DNA from: Candidatus Stahliibacteriota bacterium
GTDB lineage: Bacteria > Hydrothermota > Tepidihabitantia > SM23-42
NCBI GenBank assembly: GCA_004376785.1
Contig: SOIY01000123.1
Coordinates: forward strand, 1 to 5,300
Length of the DNA: 5,300 bases
Direction: 5' to 3'
Part shown: in pieces, positions 1-5,300 of the stretch
How the letters are laid out: every line of letters starts with the position of its first letter
Position numbering within the stretch: the stretch's first letter is position 1
Notes under the pieces: generated by a model
Database searches by the model: none
Told to the model about the DNA's origin: nothing
What the model saw: the letters and a program-made list of their open reading frames with translations, nothing else
Made by a program: the position numbers and the translations under genes

Positions 1-34
1 ACTTGGTTCTTGGAACTTATTTCTCTGTCATCCC

Positions 35-55
35 ATATCTGTTATCTGCTACCTG
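35..55 (-). repeat. Three imperfect heptamer copies just after queA
   Basis: On the minus strand, directly after the queA stop codon, the sequence reads CAGGTAG, CAGATAA, CAGATAT: three tandem 7-base units with consensus CAGATAA. The rest of the 3' flank (1-34) shows only a weak 4-bp stem (GTTC-CAA-GAAC) and no run of T, so no terminator is supported before the window ends. Confidence 0.4.
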
Positions 56-1048
56 TTATAGAATTATCATTGCGTCGCCATAAGATAAAAACCGGTACTT
101 TTTTTCAACTGCTTGTTTGTATGCCTCAAATATTGCAGGCTTTGATGCAAATGCGCAGACCAAAAGTAGAGGGGTTGAGCAAGGCATATGGAAATTTGTG
201 ATCAGACAATCCATTATCCTGAATTTGTGTCCTGGATAGATAAACAGGTCAGCAAGACCGGTTAATGCTCTGGTTTTCACATATGTTTCTAATGCACGAC
301 ATACTGATGTTCCTACTGCAAAAACCCGTTTGGCACTGTTAATTCTTTCAACAACATCTTTGGATATCTCATAATATTCTGCCTCCATTTTATGTTCTTC
401 AATATTTTCAGTTCTGATCGGTTTGAATGTTCCAGGACCAATATGTAGAGTTATTTCTACTATTTTAACACCGCTCTTTTCAATGCTCTCCAATATTTCT
501 TTTGTGAAATGCAATCCAGCAGTAGGAGCAGCGATTGACCCCTGTTCTTTTGCAAAGACTGTTTGATAGTACTCTTCATCGCTTGTAACTGTATCACGTT
601 TAATATAATGGGGGAGAGGAACAATTCCGTACTTTTTTATGATTTGTTGCGTAGACTTATTGAATTCTAAATGGCATCTTGTGCCTATCTTTTCTTTAAC
701 TGTGGCAAAGGTATCTTTATCCAAAAATATTTTTGTATTCTCTCTTGTTCTTTTAGCATGCGAAATCATTGCTTTCCAGATACCGGCTTCCAGTTCTTTT
801 ATGAGCAGAATTTCAACAATACCACCAGTCTCTTTTTTCCCTTTAAGCCGTGCCTTGAAAACCCTTGTATTATTGAGAACAAGGACATCGCCCTTTTCAA
901 AAAATTTGTTGATTTCATAAAATTTATTATGAGAAATTTTACCTGTTTTTCTTTCGAACACCAACAATTTTGCACTAAGACGATTTTCTAATGGATATTG
1001 TGCAATAAATTCCTTTGGTAAATTATATGAAAATTCACTCAGCTTCAT
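56..1048 (-). CDS. queA: S-adenosylmethionine:tRNA ribosyltransferase-isomerase (QueA)
   Basis: This cytosolic enzyme transfers and isomerises the ribosyl group of SAM onto 7-aminomethyl-7-deazaguanine at wobble position 34 of GUN-anticodon tRNAs, giving epoxyqueuosine, the penultimate step of queuosine synthesis. The 330-residue product carries the family's hallmarks throughout: LSEFSYNLPKEFIAQYP at 3-19, VLVLNNTRVFKARL at 55-68, QGSIAAPTAGLHFT at 169-182, TLHIGPGTFKPI at 200-211, AVGTSVCRALE at 244-254, FIYPGHKF at 269-276, LITNFHMPCST at 282-292 and YRFLSYGDAMI at 318-328. It is full length, though slightly shorter than the roughly 340-356 residues usual for the family. The ATG start fits the conserved N-terminus and overlaps the methyltransferase stop as ATGA. 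No clear Shine-Dalgarno precedes it (GTGGCGA is the best stretch), so coupling to the upstream gene is likely. Small departures include GTS for the usual GTT and cysteines at 281 and 290. The identification is secure from motifs; the function is taken from the family. Confidence 0.97.
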   Translation of the reverse strand: MKLSEFSYNLPKEFIAQYPLENRLSAKLLVFERKTGKISHNKFYEINKFFEKGDVLVLNNTRVFKARLKGKKETGGIVEILLIKELEAGIWKAMISHAKRTRENTKIFLDKDTFATVKEKIGTRCHLEFNKSTQQIIKKYGIVPLPHYIKRDTVTSDEEYYQTVFAKEQGSIAAPTAGLHFTKEILESIEKSGVKIVEITLHIGPGTFKPIRTENIEEHKMEAEYYEISKDVVERINSAKRVFAVGTSVCRALETYVKTRALTGLADLFIYPGHKFRIMDCLITNFHMPCSTPLLLVCAFASKPAIFEAYKQAVEKKYRFLSYGDAMIIL

Positions 1049-1863
1049 TTTTTCGCCACTATATATGATCTTCTGCCTTCTTTGAAAAATTTCTTCAATA
1101 ATTTTGAAAAAGCAAAAGTTTCAAGAATAAAAAAGAGATTAATCTTTAGACGCTCGATAAATCGGGCAATCATATAGTTCAATCTTGAACCTGAAAAAAA
1201 TCTTTCTCTCGCTAATCCAAAGACCTGTTCGATTAAGGTCAACAACTTTAGCCAACCCCTGAGTTCGAATTCAAAATATCCTTTTTCAATAATTTTAAAA
1301 CCGACATCGCTTGCCATCCTTGCTAATTCCTCAGGTTTATATGCTGTATGGAGATATAACTTACCTTTAGTTCCTTCCATCATGCCAAAGCTTCTCATAA
1401 TCCCCAGTGAAACGAGACGCGGGCGAAAATAACTGTAGCACGGTACAGTGATTAAAACGAACCCGTCTTTTTTTATTATTCCATAGAGTCCCTTTAGAAA
1501 ATCGATTGGTTTGTTAATATGTTCCATAACTTCACAGGCAATAGCATTGTCAATTGAATTGGGTTTGGCAAACTCAATTTTACGAAGGTCACCCTGGATA
1601 AAATTGATATTGGGAAATAATTTTATCCCTCTTTGTAGCACAGACAGTGAAATATCAATACCAAAAACCGCACCTTTTTTCCAGTTTGAAGATAGCCTGC
1701 CAACATTGCAGCCGCAATCGAGTAGATTCCCATGAGGCATTGTCTTCATCTTAGCCAAAATCCATTTTTTTCTGAGCAACCCACTCAGTGTAGAATAAAC
1801 TATTCTATCTTCAGGGTAGTGTTTACCAACGGATTCATAGAATTTTCTGTATTGATCTTGCAT
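1045..1863 (-). CDS. Class I SAM-dependent methyltransferase, substrate unknown
   Basis: The 272-residue product has a Rossmann-type methyltransferase core. Motif I is LLDCGCNVGRLS at 47-58 (the DxGCxxG SAM loop). The acidic strand-2 end is GID at 68-70, a GDL adenine-side motif is at 91-93, CEVMEHI is at 110-116 (the post-II ExxEH signature of Methyltransf_11-type enzymes), and KKDGFVLITVP at 131-141 is the strand-5 region. A HTAYKPEELARMASDVGFK element at 172-190 matches the C-terminal 'sensing' helix seen in many small-molecule and lipid-type methyltransferases. The tail (about 200-262) is hydrophobic and basic, with an amphipathic INLFFILETFAF stretch at 241-252, so membrane association is possible but unproven. 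The ATG start overlaps the barrel-gene stop as TGATG and has AAGGA ten bases upstream. The 3' end overlaps queA by four bases. Nothing in the sequence identifies the acceptor. UbiE-like, lipid or glycan methylation are all open, and neighbouring genes do not decide it. Confidence 0.9.
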   Translation of the reverse strand: MQDQYRKFYESVGKHYPEDRIVYSTLSGLLRKKWILAKMKTMPHGNLLDCGCNVGRLSSNWKKGAVFGIDISLSVLQRGIKLFPNINFIQGDLRKIEFAKPNSIDNAIACEVMEHINKPIDFLKGLYGIIKKDGFVLITVPCYSYFRPRLVSLGIMRSFGMMEGTKGKLYLHTAYKPEELARMASDVGFKIIEKGYFEFELRGWLKLLTLIEQVFGLARERFFSGSRLNYMIARFIERLKINLFFILETFAFSKLLKKFFKEGRRSYIVAKK

Positions 1864-4586
1864 CAGAATCTTATCCTTGTCTGAAATCTTAAGTTATGTT
1901 TGAATTCTTCTTCCGGAGGAAACTCAATTTGATAAATCAGGCTGAGGACTGTGTTGAAGCCGAATCCTGCACTTGCCATTAGCCTCAAGGTTTTTGTCAA
2001 CCCTGATGGCTCTGTAGCTGAAAAGAAATATGGAACTTCTTCGATATTATAAATTCTATAAACCAATTCCCCTGTTATTTCTATCCTCCCTTTGTTTTTT
2101 ATTGGTATTCCGATAAGCAGACTGGTATTTGGTGACCTCAATCGAATAACCAAATCCTCGAAATATTCAGAAAACATTTTAACGTATGTGTATCCTATTT
2201 TCGGGCGTACAAGAGGTTCCAAAATAATACTGTATGCTACTTCACCTTTGTAGGAGTTTCTCCTTTCCCTTTCAATTTCGCCGTATTTTTCTATTCTTTC
2301 CGTAATTTCAGTACGTCCCGAAAGATTCTGATAAGAAGGGATAAAAGAAAATAGGCGTTCGCGGCTTGAAGATTTGTATAATGCATAACGTGCATCATCT
2401 ACAATGTCCTGCCTAATGTTGAATTCAAAATCATAAATATCATTGTTTATGGCGAATAAAAAATCATTGGTATTACTTGTAAAATCCTTTTCATTTACAT
2501 AATTAAATTTTCCTCTTAAATCGAAGATTGATTTTGTATATCCTGCTTCAATGCTGTAGCTCTGTGTAATTACTCGTTCAAAATCCTGTAGTAAAAAAAC
2601 CTTCTTTATATAATCGCCGCCTTCTTTTTCAATATAGGTTCCAGTAACAGGATCGTATACATAATGCCCTTGTCCTTCATCGACCTTAATGTAAGCCTCA
2701 TCCCTTTTTTGAGAATATCGTTGACTCTGTTGAAGATTGCCAAGTAATACTATACCCTTGTATTGAATATTTAACATGGCATCACCAAAGAGGAAAGTGG
2801 TATCATTGTATAATCTATGCCCTAAGGATAAGGAAAAAGGATATGTAGATATATCTAAAATCGTTGTTATCCCTCTGTTTGTAGTATCTCTGTCATAACT
2901 TCCTGTTATGCCTACATCAGCGCTTTTCGTGATGGAATATCTTGTGCTGTAATTGAACAGGTGTGAGTTTTCGCAATTTTCGTATTGGGCATTCAATAGA
3001 AATTTCCCTTGTTTTCTTTTCAAACCTGCAAAGTATTTATCTATACTATCAACACCCTCATATCCAAAGTAGAAAAAAAAGGGACGTAGCTTCAAGGATT
3101 TACGTTTATGTTCACGGTTTAAAATACCATAACCTAAATCGATCTGGAGAAATTCTGTTGGTGTAATACCCAATGCTACAATCCCCATTTCTTTTAGCGG
3201 CTCAGTTGTGTTCCATTGATATTCGTAATCAATATTTTCTTTACCATGTGGCATAACAAATTTTTCATCATAAGATACATATTCACCATTAACCGAAAAA
3301 AATTTGAACTTTTTGTTGAGGACTGCAGAATATCCTTTGTTGAAATTATCGTAATTATCAATTGTCGAGAAGGTATTTTTATCAAGATTTGAACCATATA
3401 TGTTCAATCCGAGACTTTCAAAGACATTAATGCCGATGCCATAAAATTCATCTTTCTCAGGTAAAGGAATAAATTTTGTGGGTGAGTAATTGCCAAGCTC
3501 TGTTCCCTCGTAAGAAAAGGCTTTAATATTGGGATCATATATGTATTCACCATTATTTTCGCCTACATAGAAGAAGGTGACATTATAATCACCATTTCCT
3601 TCACCAACATATACAAAATGATCGTCCTGGATTATATAATTACCCTCTGAAGAGGTGTCTGCATACGTATGTAAAACAGTGGAGCTGTCTCCAGCAGCCC
3701 TTAGACTCTCTTTTTCAGCTGGGGTCATTGAAAAGGTTAATGGATTTTCTTTGTCGTCATACTTGCGACGATACAAACCAGTAACGAAGAAGCTGCCAAT
3801 TTTTATGCTGCCATCGCTTTCTGTGTAAATATTCTGATAATCTTCGAGCGCCTGTTGATATTCAATTTCGATGCGTGAATGGTTGGTGATAATATTTTTA
3901 TTGGTAAATGAAATCGTGCCATTCATATAATCAATGTTATAATCTTCATCCCTGTTTAACAAAACCGGGATATCTATGCCCTGTGCCAAATATACCCTTT
4001 CACTGCCAGCAATTACATTACCTGCAAGGAAATACGGACTCTGCTTACCCTCTTCGCCGTTAAACCGCATACGTTTATGAGATCCTCTGTTTATAGCATA
4101 GGATACAGCCATATGATTATCCTTACCTTCATTGTGAATACCAATTCTACCGCCCTGTATTTCATCCTGGATTCCAAAAGGTAAATATAATGTTAGATTT
4201 CCAATCCCACCATAGAAATTTTTTGTGAAAACATTGAAACTCATCTTTTCAATCTCTGAGATTTGTATGGTTGAGGAAGGGGCTGATTTATCTGATAGAT
4301 TGCCTTCTATTCTTACATTTTCGACCTCACCGGTTATATCAACCTTTAATCCCTGGTTAAATCCCTGATTCATGTCGAATGAAAAATCCTTTACTCCACT
4401 AATCCTCAATCCTTCTTCCTTTTGTTCAATGGGTTTGATAGAAACAGGCATAAAGAGTGAATCATACATACTTGTATCGTCCTGAACGAACTGATACTTG
4501 TAATATACAGAATCGAGGTCGAAAAAATCTGAATTGTCTTCAGAAATCTGATTTACTATAAATATATAAAGCAGTACCATTTTCAC
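1863..4586 (-). CDS. Large outer-membrane beta-barrel-type surface protein, uncharacterised family
   Basis: This 907-residue protein is probably exported to the outer membrane. The N-terminus is a short signal-like segment (charged MKM, then hydrophobic VLLYIFIV at 4-11, with no clear A-x-A cleavage site). Residues 60-135 form a strand-rich domain containing ISGVKDFSF and GNLSDKS. Motifs KQSPYFLAGN (181-190), AGSERVYL (193-200) and RDEDYNIDYMNGTISFTN (212-229) followed by SRIEIEY (237-243) recall, from memory, large uncharacterised proteins of WOR-3/FCB-type bacteria and loosely the DYTIDY elements of SprA. Residues 316-376 hold G-(N/D/E)-Y hairpin repeats, partly duplicated at 635-670. From about 380 to the end, alternating polar/hydrophobic strands predominate, and the last strand, NLRFQTRIRF, ends in Phe as in beta-signal barrel proteins. 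The start is GTG (4586) or the ATG two codons later (4580); a TGA immediately upstream prevents extension. The gene overlaps the propeller gene by 47 bases. Function is unknown; pore, adhesin or secretion roles are possible. Confidence 0.85.
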   Translation of the reverse strand: MKMVLLYIFIVNQISEDNSDFFDLDSVYYKYQFVQDDTSMYDSLFMPVSIKPIEQKEEGLRISGVKDFSFDMNQGFNQGLKVDITGEVENVRIEGNLSDKSAPSSTIQISEIEKMSFNVFTKNFYGGIGNLTLYLPFGIQDEIQGGRIGIHNEGKDNHMAVSYAINRGSHKRMRFNGEEGKQSPYFLAGNVIAGSERVYLAQGIDIPVLLNRDEDYNIDYMNGTISFTNKNIITNHSRIEIEYQQALEDYQNIYTESDGSIKIGSFFVTGLYRRKYDDKENPLTFSMTPAEKESLRAAGDSSTVLHTYADTSSEGNYIIQDDHFVYVGEGNGDYNVTFFYVGENNGEYIYDPNIKAFSYEGTELGNYSPTKFIPLPEKDEFYGIGINVFESLGLNIYGSNLDKNTFSTIDNYDNFNKGYSAVLNKKFKFFSVNGEYVSYDEKFVMPHGKENIDYEYQWNTTEPLKEMGIVALGITPTEFLQIDLGYGILNREHKRKSLKLRPFFFYFGYEGVDSIDKYFAGLKRKQGKFLLNAQYENCENSHLFNYSTRYSITKSADVGITGSYDRDTTNRGITTILDISTYPFSLSLGHRLYNDTTFLFGDAMLNIQYKGIVLLGNLQQSQRYSQKRDEAYIKVDEGQGHYVYDPVTGTYIEKEGGDYIKKVFLLQDFERVITQSYSIEAGYTKSIFDLRGKFNYVNEKDFTSNTNDFLFAINNDIYDFEFNIRQDIVDDARYALYKSSSRERLFSFIPSYQNLSGRTEITERIEKYGEIERERRNSYKGEVAYSIILEPLVRPKIGYTYVKMFSEYFEDLVIRLRSPNTSLLIGIPIKNKGRIEITGELVYRIYNIEEVPYFFSATEPSGLTKTLRLMASAGFGFNTVLSLIYQIEFPPEEEFKHNLRFQTRIRF
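1874..1878 (-). promoter_or_regulatory. Ribosome binding site of the methyltransferase gene
   Basis: AAGGA on the minus strand sits ten bases before the methyltransferase ATG, inside the last codons of the barrel gene (the Thr-Arg-Ile region). It supports the chosen start and, with the TGATG overlap, suggests re-initiation coupled to translation of the barrel gene. Confidence 0.5.
2577..2684 (-). repeat. Internal protein repeat, copy 2 (VDEGQGHYVYDP module)
   Basis: This is the second copy of the module, at residues 635-670 of the barrel protein. Shared positions include V-x-E, G-x-Y, YDP and a later G-(N/D)-Y followed by a hydrophobic strand. It is one residue shorter between YDP and the second glycine motif. 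It may mark a periplasmic or loop insertion between two groups of strands. Confidence 0.5.
3459..3566 (-). repeat. Internal protein repeat, copy 1 (VGENNGEYIYDP module)
   Basis: Residues 341-376 of the barrel protein begin VGENNGEYIYDP and end GNYSPTKFIPLPE. They align with residues 635-670 (VDEGQGHYVYDP to GGDYIKKVFLLQDFE) at a similar spacing between the YDP and the second G-x-Y. Just before this copy is a further related hairpin, VGEGNGDYNVTFFY (327-340), with 42-base DNA periodicity. Each copy precedes a stretch of alternating barrel-like strands. The match is visible by eye only and has not been scored. Confidence 0.55.
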
Positions 4587-5277
4587 TCAGTATTACAATG
4601 ATTTCATCGTTAACAGTAATATCAAGTATATCATGCGAAAATTCGATCTTTTCCCAACTTTCATTTAATTTGTAAAGATATTTTTCATAAGGCGAGAAGA
4701 TTATTACACTTGTACTATCGACAACGATTCTGTTTAATTTTTCTGGAATTTTCTTTTCTTTAATCACATTGCCATATTCATCACAGATGAGCACATTGTT
4801 TTTTGTAAGTATGTAGATAGTATTTTCAATTGAATACAGATCATTGATGTTCATATCAACTTTTTTGAATTTTACGTTATTAGTGAAGTCAAGAAAAATG
4901 AGTTCATGTTTCTGCTGGTCTGAAAAGATAATTTCTTCTGATGGTGTAATAACAAAAGTATTTATATCCGTGGATGAATAAGAGTTTTCTTTTACCCCGG
5001 ATGCAAGATAAAATTTATCAATCGATCTGCCGTTATTAAGATAAATTGCAAAAGGGGTAATAAAAAAATCATAAATTCTATAATTTACATCATCAGTAAA
5101 TGTAATCGGTTTTAGATTTTGCGACTCATCGAGAACGAAAATACTTTTACCAATAAATGGTGCACAATAGATAGCGCTTCTATAAATTTCAATCCTATTA
5201 AATTCCTTTTTTAAAGGAATTGTATCAATAGGTTCAAGAGAAACAAGGAATAATAATATTGTCATTATTATCATCAT
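4540..5277 (-). CDS. Secreted beta-propeller-like protein, unknown function
   Basis: I do not recognise a named family. The 245-residue product begins with a hydrophobic segment (IIMTILLFLVSL, 3-14) that looks like a signal peptide, though it lacks a basic n-region and a clear A-x-A site. The rest is made of repeated short strands punctuated by polar turns: SIFVLDESQNLKPITF (45-60), FAIYLNNG (76-83), EEIIFSDQQKHELIFLD (114-130), TIYILTKNNVLICDEYGN (153-170), VIIFSPYEKYLYKLNE (191-206) and EIIVILSENGTALYIY (225-240). This 'value-label-delta' rhythm of about 35-40 residues is typical of WD40/NHL/PQQ-type propellers, here about five to six blades. Tandem ATGs at 5277 and 5274 follow AAAAAAGG. 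The second has the better spacing (6 bases rather than 3) and would overlap an upstream stop as TGATG, giving 244 residues. Its last 15 codons overlap the barrel gene. A periplasmic partner of that barrel is a plausible inference only. Confidence 0.75.
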   Translation of the reverse strand: MMIIMTILLFLVSLEPIDTIPLKKEFNRIEIYRSAIYCAPFIGKSIFVLDESQNLKPITFTDDVNYRIYDFFITPFAIYLNNGRSIDKFYLASGVKENSYSSTDINTFVITPSEEIIFSDQQKHELIFLDFTNNVKFKKVDMNINDLYSIENTIYILTKNNVLICDEYGNVIKEKKIPEKLNRIVVDSTSVIIFSPYEKYLYKLNESWEKIEFSHDILDITVNDEIIVILSENGTALYIYSKSDF

Positions 5278-5300
5278 ATGCCTTTTTTAATTTCTGTCAA
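5274..5300 (-). CDS. Possible 3' end of an upstream gene (partial)
   Basis: Eight codons (LTEIKKGI) followed by TGA read open from the right edge of the window and stop exactly on the tandem start codons of the propeller gene, giving ATGATG with the TGA nested in it. Stop-start overlaps of this type occur at two other junctions in the window, which is why I list it. The stretch is far too short to identify a product, and one of the other two frames is also open here, so this is an inference from gene arrangement alone. Confidence 0.3.
   Translation of the reverse strand: MTEIKKGI
5281..5288 (-). promoter_or_regulatory. Ribosome binding site of the propeller gene
   Basis: On the minus strand this reads AAAAAAGG. 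It lies 3 bases before the ATG at 5277 and 6 bases before the ATG at 5274, so it favours the second ATG as the real start of the propeller gene. Confidence 0.5.

Noticed and set aside
1..34. Possible terminator after queA (GTTC-CAA-GAAC hairpin)
   Set aside because: The stem is only 4 bp and is not followed by a T-run on the minus strand before the window ends.
10..201. Plus-strand 63-codon open frame at the left edge
   Set aside because: It is antisense to the conserved C-terminus of QueA and shows no recognisable protein features.
639..991. Two overlapping plus-strand open frames opposite queA
   Set aside because: They lie antisense to the conserved queA coding sequence, their translations are cysteine- and phenylalanine-rich without motifs, and they have no convincing start context.
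1511..1735. Plus-strand 74-codon open frame opposite the methyltransferase core
   Set aside because: It is antisense to the SAM-binding motifs and is explained by their codon composition.
2963..3166. Plus-strand 67-codon open frame opposite the barrel gene
   Set aside because: It is an antisense shadow of the strand-rich coding region and has no homologous features that I can see.
3194..3397. Minus-strand 67-codon open frame within the barrel gene
   Set aside because: It lies in another frame inside a long, well-supported coding region and has no independent ribosome site or motif.

Overview
The window is a compact, AT-rich bacterial segment in which every supported gene lies on the minus strand. 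Read in the direction of transcription (right to left) it holds a short secreted beta-propeller-like protein (5277-4540), a large outer-membrane beta-barrel-type protein of 907 residues (4586-1863), a class I SAM-dependent methyltransferase (1863-1045), and queA, a queuosine tRNA-modification enzyme (1048-56). A fifth gene probably ends at the right edge, since its last eight codons and stop can be read at 5300-5274. There is no gene-free stretch longer than about 55 bases.

The genes are packed as one likely operon. Each junction overlaps: about 47 bases between the propeller and barrel genes, TGATG (1 shared base) between the barrel and methyltransferase genes, and ATGA (4 shared bases) between the methyltransferase gene and queA. 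A similar TGATG or ATGA junction is possible at the right edge. No internal promoter or terminator is visible, so translational coupling along a single transcript is the simplest reading. Regulation would then lie upstream, outside the window.

A large protein ending in an aromatic-terminated amphipathic strand points to a diderm (Gram-negative-type) cell. Its N-terminal and central motifs (residues 183-200, 213-243 and 326-376) resemble, from memory, large uncharacterised surface proteins of uncultured lineages such as candidate phylum WOR-3 (Stahlbacteria) and other FCB-like groups. That assignment is inference. queA and the methyltransferase are ordinary cytosolic enzymes and probably belong to the operon by co-transcription rather than by a shared pathway. 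The propeller and barrel proteins are the pair most likely to work together, as exported envelope proteins.

The part worth a second look is this pair. The barrel gene's only possible signal sequence is encoded inside the 3' end of the propeller gene in another frame, and the barrel protein carries a duplicated, glycine- and tyrosine-rich 'GxGxGxY...YDP' module ahead of two stretches of predicted beta strands. No mobile element, CRISPR array, RNA gene or defence system was seen.
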